In this document: piece after piece, positions 49,764-59,340 of the stretch
Layout: every line of letters begins with the position of its first letter
Numbering within the stretch: the stretch's first letter is position 1
Assembly (NCBI RefSeq): GCF_024347495.1
Contig: NZ_AP025490.1
Location: 2,790,001-2,854,000 of the forward strand
Origin: Vibrio gallaecicus
Lineage (GTDB): Bacteria > Pseudomonadota > Gammaproteobacteria > Enterobacterales > Vibrionaceae
Direction: 5' to 3'
DNA: 64,000 nucleotides
Notes under the pieces: model-generated
Told to the model about the DNA's origin: nothing
Database searches by the model: none
The model's input: the letters and a program-made list of their open reading frames with translations, nothing else
Translations under genes and position numbers: made by a program

Positions 49764-51281
49764 TTAGTCTTGCCAGTACGGCTCAACTTCAACGCTAATC
49801 TGACGAGTTTGTTCCATTGCATGCAAGATTGATACTTCTTGCCGAGCTAACCAGCGCTCTAGCTGATCTTTCTCATCGCCTTCTAACTTCTCGATAAGTG
49901 GTGAAAGCGTCTTTAACATTAATAAATCATCAATACCCTGGATCATGTCAGCCCAAGGTAGCCTGAAGCTATTACGTTCTTCATCATCATAAAGGCTGGC
50001 AAACCCGACACCTGAGTATAAATTCCTCATTAATCGATATTGCTGCTCTATGTACGCTTGGCTAGACATTACTCTTTCTGGTGGGAAAGCTTCCATGAGC
50101 TCAGCCCAAGTTCTATCTAATTGCTTCACAGAGAACCACTCAATACCTCGAGCCATTTGCTCACGAGCTTTTTCATCTAAGAATGGTTGCCATCCTCTTG
50201 ATAAGATCCAGCGACTCAAATCCAACAATAAGCCGGTGTAACGCGCAGAACTTAACAGTGTCAGTAACTCTTCACGTTCAGGCAGCTGTTGTTGCATCTC
50301 CTTCAATTCTGAAACCAAAAACTTACGTGCATCAAGCTTACGTAGTACGTGCCCTTTATCTTCAAGCAGGTCTTCAAGGTAATCGTACGTTTTTAGCCAG
50401 TTTAGTTCCTGCTCTAGCCATTTTAATTCTTGACGTAAAATAGCACTGGCTCGACGTGGAACGATGCCACCGTAAATAGTAAAAGTTTGGCGAATAAAGC
50501 TGATTGAATGACTGATTTCATGCAAAGCTTCAATCGACTGACGCTCAGTAAAAATCTGTTCATGAGTATGCCAGTGAGATAAGGCATGCTCTAAAGACTG
50601 AATAAAACACGATTCGACTGTGTCATGTTTATCGGTATTCACCAATGTCAGTTCTTTCACTTCATCCCCAGCATAGCCTTGAGCAAGGCGATAACCTTTC
50701 GCAGCTTTGCTAAGATTACCTAAGCGCATGCCGCCATTTTCACAAAACTGGCGAGACAGAGTAAATAAAGCATCGGCTTGGCCGGATTTAAGTTCAAGCT
50801 CGACTTCGCAAATAGGATCTTGTTTATCACCTGAAACTACAAAGCCCTGATCAAAAGCAACTTCGATTTGACTTCCATCAGGCATCCCCACTAACCACTG
50901 CTCACGAGTAAAGTTAGTCGAGAAAAGGGGGAATAATTCGGATTGGACCGTTTCAATATCTTTTCCTTCTGGCCAAATGTCGGCAGGATGTAAAGATAAG
51001 TCGGGTTCATTACTGTTATGCTCGGCATTATATTCAGGTCTTTGATGTAGACCAGCGACAACTCGACCCGCCGTTTTTACGGTTTGTACAAATACGTCAT
51101 CAAAACGTCGAATTCGTAAGCCAGTATCATGCTTACGTAGCCAGTTATCAGGGGTGTCGAAGTAGATGTTACCTAATTCACGACAACTGTGCTGAAGGAC
51201 TTTAGTTTCAGCAATTTTATTGCGCAAAGTCTCTGAAAAATCAGGAGAAACAAAAAACTTAAGCTCTATCTCGGTTTCCAT
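49764..51281 (-). CDS. ygiF: YgiF, inorganic triphosphatase (CYTH plus CHAD domains)
   Basis: 505 residues (E. coli 433, so longer). The N-terminal CYTH domain starts with its EIELKF motif at residues 4-9 (the family ExExK) and contains IYFDTPDNWLRKHDTGLRIR near 39-58. A C-terminal CHAD domain (about 215-500) is helical and His-rich. Family: hydrolyses tripolyphosphate; CHAD binds polyphosphate. In E. coli ygiF directly precedes glnE; here an MCP and a K+ channel lie between. Lies divergent to the phosphate genes at 51487. Confidence 0.9.
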   Translation of the reverse strand: METEIELKFFVSPDFSETLRNKIAETKVLQHSCRELGNIYFDTPDNWLRKHDTGLRIRRFDDVFVQTVKTAGRVVAGLHQRPEYNAEHNSNEPDLSLHPADIWPEGKDIETVQSELFPLFSTNFTREQWLVGMPDGSQIEVAFDQGFVVSGDKQDPICEVELELKSGQADALFTLSRQFCENGGMRLGNLSKAAKGYRLAQGYAGDEVKELTLVNTDKHDTVESCFIQSLEHALSHWHTHEQIFTERQSIEALHEISHSISFIRQTFTIYGGIVPRRASAILRQELKWLEQELNWLKTYDYLEDLLEDKGHVLRKLDARKFLVSELKEMQQQLPEREELLTLLSSARYTGLLLDLSRWILSRGWQPFLDEKAREQMARGIEWFSVKQLDRTWAELMEAFPPERVMSSQAYIEQQYRLMRNLYSGVGFASLYDDEERNSFRLPWADMIQGIDDLLMLKTLSPLIEKLEGDEKDQLERWLARQEVSILHAMEQTRQISVEVEPYWQD

Positions 51282-51486
51282 AGTTATGCCTTTCTATAAA
51301 GATAAGAATAGGATATTGCCTATTTAGAATCCGGGCAAGAAAGAAATATCGCGATAATGATGATCTAAAACAGTTTTAATGAGAGATTGATTGGGTTAAC
51401 ATGCGCGACTTTGTAGCCATCGCTTAACATTTCACCACGAAAATGGTGTATGTTTTTTAGGTTATTATTTATTAGGTTGGATGACC

Positions 51487-52167
51487 ATGCCAGTAAATAC
51501 AATTATGGGGTTATTTGCAAAGTCCCCAATTAAGCCTTTGCAGCGTCACGTGGTTTGCGTGAATGAATGTTGTTCACATTTAGTCAATTTCTTTGAAGTT
51601 TCTTCAAAGGGTGACTGGGAAAAAGCATCTGAAATTCGAGCTCAAATTTCTCATTTAGAGAAAGAAGCAGACGTACTAAAACGTGAAATTCGCCTTAAAC
51701 TTCCTCGCGGTTTGTTTATGCCAGTTGATCGCACCGATATGTTGGAGCTTTTAACTCAGCAAGACAAACTTGCAAACCTAGCGAAAGACATTGCTGGCCG
51801 TGTATATGGTCGTCAACTTGTCATTCCTGCTCCAATGCAAGAAAACTTTATTGCTTACGTTAAACGTTGCCTAGATGCAGCGAACCAAGCACAAAACGTA
51901 ATCAATGAACTAGACGAGTTACTTGAAACGGGCTTTAAAGGTCGTGAAGTGACACTCGTTGCTGAAATGATTCATCAATTAGATGTAATCGAAGATGATA
52001 CCGATGCAATGCAGATCGAGTTACGCCAACAATTAATGGCGATTGAAGGCGATCTAAATCCTGTCGACATCATGTTCTTATACAAAATTCTTGAATGGAT
52101 TGGTGGTATTGCAGATCAAGCACAGCGTGTTGGCGCTCGTCTTGAAGTAATGCTTTCTCGATCTTAA
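51487..52167 (+). CDS. TIGR00153/DUF47 PhoU-like protein
   Basis: 226 residues from ATG 51487; an ATG at 51481 is also possible. Opens MPVNTIMGLFAKSPIKPLQ, typical of the Vibrio TIGR00153 group, and continues as an all-helical DUF47 (PhoU-related) fold with ISHLEKEADVLKREIRLKL near 55-73 and EDDTDAMQIELRQQL near 170-185. Family members are encoded with Pit transporters and are thought to modulate them. The Pit gene follows 128 bp downstream. Confidence 0.9.
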   Translation: MPVNTIMGLFAKSPIKPLQRHVVCVNECCSHLVNFFEVSSKGDWEKASEIRAQISHLEKEADVLKREIRLKLPRGLFMPVDRTDMLELLTQQDKLANLAKDIAGRVYGRQLVIPAPMQENFIAYVKRCLDAANQAQNVINELDELLETGFKGREVTLVAEMIHQLDVIEDDTDAMQIELRQQLMAIEGDLNPVDIMFLYKILEWIGGIADQAQRVGARLEVMLSRS

Positions 52168-52295
52168 ATCATACGTTAACTATATAACGAAGAGCACTTT
52201 TTAACCAAACCACTTATGCGCTGAGTATTTCTCTCGCTGAGCGGTTTTTTGCGTCTAAATTTGTTCCGCTTGTTATCAAACAACTAGGTATTACG

Positions 52296-53561
52296 ATGGA
52301 TATCCTTGCTAATTACGGCACTGTCCTGATTATTGTTGCAGCAGCTTTCGGTTTCTTGATGGCTATTGGTATTGGTGCAAATGACGTTGCGAACGCAATG
52401 GGCACCTCAGTAGGCTCTAAAGCTTTAACCGTTAAACAAGCGATCATTATCGCAATGATCTTTGAATTCGCAGGTGCATACCTTGCGGGTGGCGAAGTAA
52501 CTGACACGATCCGTAAAGGTGTTATCGAAACATCTCTATTTGCTCACCAACCTGATGTGCTTGTATATGGCATGATGTCTGCGCTATTAGCGGCAGGTAC
52601 ATGGCTACTTCTTGCGTCTTACATGGGCTGGCCAGTATCTACGACACACTCTATTATCGGTGCAATCATCGGTTTCGCTTGTGTATCTGTTGGTACTGAA
52701 GCGGTAGATTGGAATAGTGTTCAAGGTATTGTAGGTAGTTGGATTGTTACACCGCTTATCTCCGGCTTCTTCGCCTATGTGATATTTGTCAGTGCCCAAC
52801 GATTAATTTTCGATACAGAGAACCCTCTGTTTAATGCTAAGCGTTTTGTTCCTGTATACATGTTCATTACCACGATGGTAATTGCACTTGTAACGATCAA
52901 GAAAGGTCTTAAGCACGTTGGTCTTCACCTAAGCAATACCGAAGCTTGGTTATGGTCTGCAGGTTTCTCTGGTCTAGTTATGTTAGGTGGTTACCTATAC
53001 ATCCAGAAAAAGTTTGCTAACCGCGAAGAAGATCATGGCTTTGCTGGCGTAGAAGGCATCTTCTCTGTACTTATGGTTATCACAGCTTGTGCGATGGCTT
53101 TTGCTCACGGTTCAAATGATGTAGCAAATGCGATTGGTCCACTTTCAGCGGTTGTATCAACTGTTGAGCACATGGGTGAAATTTCAGGTAAAACCTCAAT
53201 AGCTTGGTGGATTCTTCCTCTTGGCGGTATTGGTATCGTTGTTGGTCTTGCGACTATGGGTCATAAAGTTATGGCAACTGTTGGTACTGGTATTACAGAA
53301 CTAACACCAAGCCGCGGCTTTGCAGCTCAACTAGCAACAGCTTGTACTGTAGTATTAGCTTCTGGTACTGGTCTTCCAATCTCAACGACACAGACACTAG
53401 TTGGTGCTGTTCTTGGTGTAGGCTTTGCTCGAGGCATTGCAGCTCTGAACTTAGGCGTAGTTCGTAATATTGTTGCTTCATGGATTGTGACGCTACCTGC
53501 TGGTGCTCTACTAGCGGTTGTATTCTTCTACATGATTCAAGCTTTATTCATGAGCTTGTAA
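52296..53561 (+). CDS. Pit-family inorganic phosphate transporter
   Basis: 421 residues, about ten membrane helices. The duplicated PHO4 signature is visible as GANDVANAMGTSVGSKAL near residues 27-44 and GSNDVANAIGPLSAVVS near 270-286; each half also has a PISTTQ/PVSTTHS motif. Low-affinity metal-phosphate:H+ (or Na+) symport in the inner membrane. It pairs with the DUF47 gene upstream. The gap contains a GCTGAG...GCTGAGCGGTTTTTT element that may attenuate readthrough. Confidence 0.93.
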   Translation: MDILANYGTVLIIVAAAFGFLMAIGIGANDVANAMGTSVGSKALTVKQAIIIAMIFEFAGAYLAGGEVTDTIRKGVIETSLFAHQPDVLVYGMMSALLAAGTWLLLASYMGWPVSTTHSIIGAIIGFACVSVGTEAVDWNSVQGIVGSWIVTPLISGFFAYVIFVSAQRLIFDTENPLFNAKRFVPVYMFITTMVIALVTIKKGLKHVGLHLSNTEAWLWSAGFSGLVMLGGYLYIQKKFANREEDHGFAGVEGIFSVLMVITACAMAFAHGSNDVANAIGPLSAVVSTVEHMGEISGKTSIAWWILPLGGIGIVVGLATMGHKVMATVGTGITELTPSRGFAAQLATACTVVLASGTGLPISTTQTLVGAVLGVGFARGIAALNLGVVRNIVASWIVTLPAGALLAVVFFYMIQALFMSL

Positions 53562-53638
53562 TTTAGAATTAAGTCAGAGACATGTGAGTCAAGATATTCG
53601 TATGTAAATACAATGTCATTATTGACTCAAACGCACAG

Positions 53639-53666
53639 AAAGGGAGGCTTAGCCTCCCTTCTTTGT
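53639..53666 (+). terminator. Rho-independent terminator after the phosphate transporter
   Basis: AGGGAGGCT-TAGCCTCCCT stem with a minimal loop, then TCTTTG. Confidence 0.75.
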
Positions 53667-53751
53667 TGCACGAGCCAAAAAAACTAAATACTATTTGATA
53701 ATTAAGGCTGACTCTCGCCTACCCCAAATTAGAATTGTTAAGGGAATTACT

Positions 53752-54363
53752 GTGAAAAAACTGATTTGCATGGTTTTATTTACAATGCTTGCTGCTCCTG
53801 CAGCATTCGCTCAAGATCGTTATATCGCTGACAAACTTTTTACTTACATGCACTCTGGTCCAAACAATACTTATCGAATTATCGGTAGTGTTGATGCTGG
53901 TGAGAAAATTAAACTACTGCAAGCGAACAAACAAACTGGATACAGCGAGGTTCTTGATAACCGCGGTCGTAAAGGTTGGGTTGAAAGTAAATTTGTTAGC
54001 CGTCAAGAAAGCATGGCATTACGCTTACCAAAAGTTGAAAAAGAACTCGCGGACGTAAAAGCAAAACTAGCTAATGCACGTCAAAGTGCTGATAGCGAAA
54101 AAGCTGGCTTAGCTAGCTCTCTTGATTCGCGTAACAAACAAATTTCAGAGCTTGAACAGAACTATAGTGAGATTAGCCAGCAGCTAACTTCATCTCAAAC
54201 TGAGAATCGCGAATTACGTGCGAAAATTGATACTCAAAAAGACGACTTACTACTTAAATACTTCATGTATGGCGGTGGCGTTGCAGGTATTGGTCTTCTA
54301 TTTGGTTTGTTGCTACCGCATATTATCCCACGCCGTAAGAAGTCACCAAACGGTTGGTCTTAA
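53752..54363 (+). CDS. ygiM: YgiM-like SH3-domain membrane protein (TIGR04211)
   Basis: 203 residues (E. coli YgiM 206). The signal peptide VKKLICMVLFTMLAAPAAFA starts at GTG 53752, which follows AAGGGA. A bacterial SH3 domain (about 22-85: YIADKLFTYMHSGPNNTYRIIG, RGRKGWVESKFV) is followed by a coiled coil (about 95-165), a C-terminal membrane helix near 172-190 and a basic tail. Probably envelope-associated; the function is unknown. In E. coli ygiM is next to cca, and cca lies nearby here too. Confidence 0.88.
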   Translation: MKKLICMVLFTMLAAPAAFAQDRYIADKLFTYMHSGPNNTYRIIGSVDAGEKIKLLQANKQTGYSEVLDNRGRKGWVESKFVSRQESMALRLPKVEKELADVKAKLANARQSADSEKAGLASSLDSRNKQISELEQNYSEISQQLTSSQTENRELRAKIDTQKDDLLLKYFMYGGGVAGIGLLFGLLLPHIIPRRKKSPNGWS

Positions 54364-54441
54364 ACGCTTACTCCTTCTTTAGCTACTTAGAGTATGCGTG
54401 AGTAGCTAAATTTCTGATGAGTTAATCAAGTAACAGACACC

Positions 54442-54474
54442 AAAAAGGGGCACATTGATATGTGCCCCTTTTAT
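54442..54474. terminator. Bidirectional terminator between ygiM and gspB
   Basis: AAAAAGGGGCACAT-TGAT-ATGTGCCCCTTTT. Confidence 0.9.
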
Positions 54475-54536
54475 AATTATAACCGACCAATAATCGACAT
54501 AAGCTATAGCCTTTAGCTGCCTCCTTAAACTGAAGT

Positions 54537-55433
54537 TTACCCCTGCCACTCATATAAGGCTGGAACTTCAATAAGCTCTTGCTGATATTTTATAATTATC
54601 GATTGAGGCTTGATTTCGATTAATTGCACGCCATTGGCAATCCAATCACCCACATACCGGTCTTTACCATTTACCTTCACCCAGCGTTTTGTCTGGTCAC
54701 TAGAGTACATATGCGTTTGCAGGTTTAATTTAGGTAAAGAACCAGAAAAAAGGTGAGTATTTGATTCAAAGTCAATTGCACCACTTTCTGCATTCCCGCG
54801 ATCATCACTACTACCTGAATCACGATTATTCGTTGAGTCTTGTAATATAGATTCAATAGTCAGAGCTAGTTCTGGGGAGAACTCAGTTAAATCGATATCA
54901 CCTAAATCCAGCTCAGGTTCATTTGGCTCAATCAGTCTTGGATTAGACCGTTCAAACTCTGACTTCTGATCGATTTCTGATGCACCTAAAGGCTCTGCTT
55001 GTGCGATTAAATGAGAGCTTTCCTGTAAACCTGTTTCATCTTCTTTAGAAGCAACTCGAGAAACAATACGCGTTTCTGAGTATTCGATTTGACGAATCAA
55101 TGGCTTCAAATCCTGAGCTAACATTGCAGGACGAACAGAGAATAAAGAATCCCCTTCAGGTTCAACCCTAACTTGTTGAAGCTCACGACTCTCCATCTCC
55201 ATAACTGGAGCTTTATCTTCTTGCCATTGATAATACAGAGCACCAATAACCAATACAGAGGGCACGACCAATAGTGAACACAGCAAAAGCTTTGAAGTAC
55301 TTTTAGTTTTATTGAGGTGGGTTGGCGAAGCCTGAAATTGATCCACAGGTTCTCCGGCCGAATGGAAAGTAGATTGCTGAAGCCCTGGCTTTCTTAATTC
55401 TGATTGCTTTAACGCATCCATAATCTGAGACAT
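54537..55433 (-). CDS. gspB: GspB/ExeB, type II secretion assembly protein
   Basis: 298 residues. Begins MSQIMDALKQSE, the typical GspB start, with one membrane helix near 49-68. A long acidic periplasmic linker leads to a C-terminal T2SSB domain with LPKLNLQTHMYS...RWVKVNGKDRYVGDWI near 233-268. With ExeA it helps place the secretin GspD across the peptidoglycan. Its start overlaps the gspA stop. The main T2SS operon is not in this window. Confidence 0.9.
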   Translation of the reverse strand: MSQIMDALKQSELRKPGLQQSTFHSAGEPVDQFQASPTHLNKTKSTSKLLLCSLLVVPSVLVIGALYYQWQEDKAPVMEMESRELQQVRVEPEGDSLFSVRPAMLAQDLKPLIRQIEYSETRIVSRVASKEDETGLQESSHLIAQAEPLGASEIDQKSEFERSNPRLIEPNEPELDLGDIDLTEFSPELALTIESILQDSTNNRDSGSSDDRGNAESGAIDFESNTHLFSGSLPKLNLQTHMYSSDQTKRWVKVNGKDRYVGDWIANGVQLIEIKPQSIIIKYQQELIEVPALYEWQG

Positions 55434-57085
55434 TATTTTTGTTCTCCAGAGTTAATGAGAAGCGCAGGGGCATCTAATTGAGTCAATTTTTGTAACCGAG
55501 CTAAAGTGCGACTACCTGCAATTCCATCAACTGTCATACCTTGCCAATTCTGAAAAGCTGCGACTTTAGATTTTAATTCCTCATCAAACACATCACTACC
55601 CGACACCTCTTCTCCAAGAGCCTCAGAAAGCAATAAGTCCAGCATGGTAACAGCTTCACCTTGATAGCCATATTTTAAGGTTTGCCTTAAAGGCTGTTTC
55701 CAAATAGCGACATAATCCCCACTCCACAACTCATTTAGAGCATCTATTGGAAGTTGTATCAGTTGTTCTCGAATGAGTAACTCAACTGAGTCTGATGAGA
55801 CACTATAAAGCACACCAAATAATGGTACTTGGTTCAACTCAAGGTTTAGTACAACAGGAACATTCTCATTGATTAGCTCACTTAACGTTGCTTTTTGCTG
55901 GCGACAAATAAACTCACTCTGTGGCTCACTCAAACAAAGCCCATCTCGTACTGAAGATTTATATCCCCATAGTCCATATAGGCTCTGTATCGCTATAGAA
56001 CGCTGCTTGCCAGCTTCTAATGCTTCTTTAATATCATTAGGTATGTCACTTTCTTCTTTTACCGCTATTACAGATTTAACAGCAATTTCAGGCTCATTTG
56101 CCATTTCTAGCTGACTAAAAGTAAGCCTTTCAAAGTACTGGGGGCTGTAAATATAGGCTCCATAAGCCATTCCTAAACCACATAACGTTGCAGCTATGTA
56201 TTTCATCCACTTAGGACGTTGGTATGTGCGATTTACTTGTGGAGAGTGATAAACTTCCGCTTGAAATGACATGACCTGCTGGCAAGCTCGTTGAACCGTA
56301 TTACTAGGAATAGATCGACTTCGACCCGGTGAAGCTTCACCCGCATGAAAGCTCAGCTGTAATGCTTTATCACAAACTAAATTAATCAAGCGCGGGATAC
56401 CATGAGTATGCTGAGCGATTGACTTAATTGATGCATTCATGAAAAGCATGTCGCTGCCCCCCGCCATTTCGAGACGAAAAGCGATATATTTCCCGGTCTC
56501 TTCCACATTGAGAGGTAGTAAATGATAACGACCAGTAATTCGTTGGGCTAATTGGCGCAGCTGAGTGGTTTGTAAATGCTGTTGCAGCTCAGGCTGACCA
56601 ACCAGCAGAACCTTTAACAGTTTTCGATGATCCGTTTCTAGATTGGTCAGCAGGCGTAACTGTTCTAGCACATCAGCAGCAAGGTGCTGAGCTTCATCAA
56701 TAACAAGGAGGGTCTGAATATCTTGAGCATGATTATCTAACAAAAAATGGTGTATAGCCTGACTCAGCTGTTTCAGTGATGCTTGCTCTGGGTACGACAC
56801 TTCAAATTCATCACAAATAGCTTCTAATAAATCAGTGTTAGAAAAAGTCGGGTTTAAAATAAGCCCTGCACAAGTATCTTCATCTAGCCCTGTTAGCATT
56901 GCTTTTGCTACGGTCGTCTTACCGGTACCTACTTCTCCAGTAAGCATTGCAAAGCCCCCACCTTCTCCTAAACCTGCCTGTAAGTTCTGCATCGCCTCTT
57001 GATGGCGTTGACTAAGAAACAGATAGCGAGAATTTGGTACAATCGAAAATGGCATCTCTACGAAGCCAAAATATTCCTTATACAT
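55433..57085 (-). CDS. gspA: GspA/ExeA, type II secretion ATPase with peptidoglycan-binding domain
   Basis: 550 residues. N-terminal YFGFVEMPFSIVPN and AAA ATPase domain (Walker A GEVGTGKTT at 50-58; Walker B LLVIDEAQHL near 125-134), a membrane helix near 287-306, a C39-like periplasmic part, and a C-terminal PG_binding_1 domain (AAFQNWQGMTVDGIAGSRTL, about 506-525). ExeA multimerises on peptidoglycan with ExeB to allow secretin assembly. Divergent from cca. Confidence 0.92.
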   Translation of the reverse strand: MYKEYFGFVEMPFSIVPNSRYLFLSQRHQEAMQNLQAGLGEGGGFAMLTGEVGTGKTTVAKAMLTGLDEDTCAGLILNPTFSNTDLLEAICDEFEVSYPEQASLKQLSQAIHHFLLDNHAQDIQTLLVIDEAQHLAADVLEQLRLLTNLETDHRKLLKVLLVGQPELQQHLQTTQLRQLAQRITGRYHLLPLNVEETGKYIAFRLEMAGGSDMLFMNASIKSIAQHTHGIPRLINLVCDKALQLSFHAGEASPGRSRSIPSNTVQRACQQVMSFQAEVYHSPQVNRTYQRPKWMKYIAATLCGLGMAYGAYIYSPQYFERLTFSQLEMANEPEIAVKSVIAVKEESDIPNDIKEALEAGKQRSIAIQSLYGLWGYKSSVRDGLCLSEPQSEFICRQQKATLSELINENVPVVLNLELNQVPLFGVLYSVSSDSVELLIREQLIQLPIDALNELWSGDYVAIWKQPLRQTLKYGYQGEAVTMLDLLLSEALGEEVSGSDVFDEELKSKVAAFQNWQGMTVDGIAGSRTLARLQKLTQLDAPALLINSGEQK

Positions 57086-57168
57086 GTGCAGCCCTATTAT
57101 TACGATTATGGCAAAGTACCACTGCGCACGATAAAGTCCAGTAGTGATAAAAATTTCGAGGTGTTAGC

Positions 57169-58419
57169 TTGCAAATTACAGACAACCTGCAAAAAAATAA
57201 GCCATTACAGAGATATCTAGTAGGTGGTGCGGTTCGCGATAAACTTCTGAGTATTAAGTGCGAAGATCAAGATTGGGTTGTAGTAGGCAGCACACCAAAA
57301 GAAATGAAATCCTTAGGGTTCATTGCCGTTGGAAAAGACTTTCCAGTATTTTTGCACCCAACGACCAAGCAAGAACATGCACTTGCTCGGACTGAGCGAA
57401 AATCTGGCACTGGTTACACAGGGTTTGAATGCCACTTTGCCCCTGACGTTAGTTTAGAAGAAGATCTCATGCGCAGAGACTTAACGATCAATGCAATGGC
57501 TCAAGATGAAAATGAAACCATCTATGACCCTTATAATGGACAACAAGACCTAAAAGATAAAATTCTAAGGCACGTATCTCACGCATTTACAGAAGACCCT
57601 CTACGAGTATTACGCGTCGCTCGATTTGCCGCTAAGTTACATCACCTAGGCTTTAGTGTTGCTGAAGACACCCTATTACTCATGAGAGCGATTGCTGAGT
57701 CAGGTGAGCTTGCTTATTTAACGCCTGAGCGTGTATGGCAAGAATGGCACAAATCACTAAGCTCTCATCACCCAGAAATTTTTATATCCATTTTAAGAGA
57801 GTGCGGCGCTCTTAAAATTGTCTTACCTGAGTTAGATGCATTATTTGGGGTTCCTCAACCAGAAAAATGGCACCCAGAAATTGATACTGGCATTCATACA
57901 TTAATGGTAGCTCAGCAAGCCGCAGTACTAAGTTCAGCATTGCCGGTAAGGTTTGCAGCCCAGGTTCACGATCTAGGTAAAGGTATCACTCCTGAATCAG
58001 AATGGCCTAGCCACAAAATGCACTGCCACACTGGGCTAAAAATCATTAAACAACTTTGCGAACGAATTCGTATACCAAACGAATTCAAAGAGCTTGCTTT
58101 GCTTGTTTGCGAGCAGCACTCAAATATCCACCGAGCGAGCGAGTTAAAAGCATCAACTTTTCTTAAAGTACTCAATAAATTCGATGTCTGGAGAAAACCA
58201 GAAAGGCTGAACGACATCCTACTATGCTGCCAAGCAGATCATGCTGGAAGAAAGGGGTTAGAGAAAGAACCTTACCCTCAAAAAAAACGTTTTGAAACTG
58301 CTTACCAAGCCGCTTTAACCGTTCAAGTGAAGAACATCATAGATGACGGCTTTAAAGGTAAAGATATCCGAACAGAGCAAGAAAGGCGCCGTATTGAAGC
58401 GATCCAATTAACTTTATAA
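57169..58419 (+). CDS. cca: CCA-adding enzyme (tRNA nucleotidyltransferase, with HD domain)
   Basis: 416 residues (E. coli 412). Nucleotidyltransferase head YLVGGAVRDKLL near 16-27, DQDWVVVGSTP near 34-44 with catalytic DxD, RRDLTINAMA near 105-114, FTEDPLRVLRVARFAAKL near 142-159, and the HD phosphohydrolase part AQVHDLGKGITP near 265-276. Adds or repairs the tRNA 3' CCA. Start is TTG 57169, with GAGG eight bases upstream. Compared with E. coli (MKIYLVGG) about 12 extra residues lie between MQI and YLVGG. Confidence 0.94.
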   Translation: MQITDNLQKNKPLQRYLVGGAVRDKLLSIKCEDQDWVVVGSTPKEMKSLGFIAVGKDFPVFLHPTTKQEHALARTERKSGTGYTGFECHFAPDVSLEEDLMRRDLTINAMAQDENETIYDPYNGQQDLKDKILRHVSHAFTEDPLRVLRVARFAAKLHHLGFSVAEDTLLLMRAIAESGELAYLTPERVWQEWHKSLSSHHPEIFISILRECGALKIVLPELDALFGVPQPEKWHPEIDTGIHTLMVAQQAAVLSSALPVRFAAQVHDLGKGITPESEWPSHKMHCHTGLKIIKQLCERIRIPNEFKELALLVCEQHSNIHRASELKASTFLKVLNKFDVWRKPERLNDILLCCQADHAGRKGLEKEPYPQKKRFETAYQAALTVQVKNIIDDGFKGKDIRTEQERRRIEAIQLTL

Positions 58420-58736
58420 AAAGGTCATAAACTGCAGTAGGCACTACCCCGTTCAATGTTTGGGTAATGAAACCTAACATTACAGTTCATTTGAAAATAG
58501 AGAGAATCAGGCATAATTAAGAACTAAGCTAGATCTTAAAGATGCCACTACTCTTTAAAATAAAAGTAATACATTTTCATAGGTGCTTTATTATATCTCC
58601 AGACATTTTCACTAAGTTAATCGCAAGTATTGAATTATTTGGGTCATGCTGACTAACGCTTTTCTATACAAAATGAATAAAAACACCCCATTAAGTATAG
58701 AAAAACATCAAACGATACTTTTTTTGCAATTTAAAG
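58420..58736. other. Gene-free gap between cca and the tRNA promoter
   Basis: About 317 AT-rich bases. No coding frame, tRNA or clear hairpin terminator after cca was seen. Confidence 0.45.
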
Positions 58737-58765
58737 TTGACCAGAAAGCCGAAAACGCGTTTAAT
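58737..58765 (+). promoter_or_regulatory. Promoter of the tRNA array
   Basis: TTGACC (58737-58742), 17-base spacer, TTTAAT (58760-58765), about 10 bases before the tRNA-Phe gene. Fits a sigma-70 stable-RNA promoter. Confidence 0.6.
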
Positions 58766-58775
58766 ACACCTCGTC

Positions 58776-58851
58776 GCCCGGATAGCTCAGTCGGTAGAGC
58801 AGAGGATTGAAAATCCTCGTGTCGGTGGTTCGATTCCGCCTCCGGGCACCA
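58776..58851 (+). tRNA. tRNA-Phe (GAA)
   Basis: 76 bases, full cloverleaf with GCCCGGA/TCCGGGC acceptor arms, anticodon loop TTGAAAA (anticodon GAA) and encoded CCA. First gene of the five-tRNA array. Confidence 0.97.
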
Positions 58852-58907
58852 CAATTTATTTGTTGGTGTCTTAGACAACAACAGTAAAGCACAAAGAGAT
58901 ATTATGT

Positions 58908-58983
<76 letters not shown>

Positions 58984-59007
58984 CTTCTTTAAAGCTTTAA
59001 GAATAAT

Positions 59008-59083
59008 TCCCCTTTAGTTCAGTTGGTAGAACGGCGGACTGTTAATCCGTATGTCGCAAGTTCAAGTCTTGCAAGGGGAGCCA
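59008..59083 (+). tRNA. tRNA-Asn (GTT), copy 1
   Basis: 76 bases; TCCCCTT acceptor, anticodon loop CTGTTAA (anticodon GTT), encoded CCA. Identical to copy 2 as read. Confidence 0.95.
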
Positions 59084-59119
59084 AGTTCATCATTAAGCAT
59101 TAGCTTTTTGATATATGAT

Positions 59120-59195
<76 letters not shown>

Positions 59196-59224
59196 TTCTC
59201 TTGATTAGAGATTAAACCATCAAT

Positions 59225-59300
59225 TCCCCTTTAGTTCAGTTGGTAGAACGGCGGACTGTTAATCCGTATGTCGCAAGTTCAAGTCTTGCAAGGGGAGCCA
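59225..59300 (+). tRNA. tRNA-Asn (GTT), copy 2
   Basis: 76 bases, same sequence as copy 1. Last gene of the array, followed directly by a terminator. Confidence 0.95.
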
Positions 59301-59303
59301 ATT

Positions 59304-59336
59304 AAAAAAGGCCGCATCATTGATGCGGCCTTTTTG
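59304..59336 (+). terminator. Terminator of the tRNA array
   Basis: AAGGCCGCATCA-TTGATGCGGCCTT stem then TTT. An A run on the left gives possible reverse function. Confidence 0.92.
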
Positions 59337-59340
59337 CATT

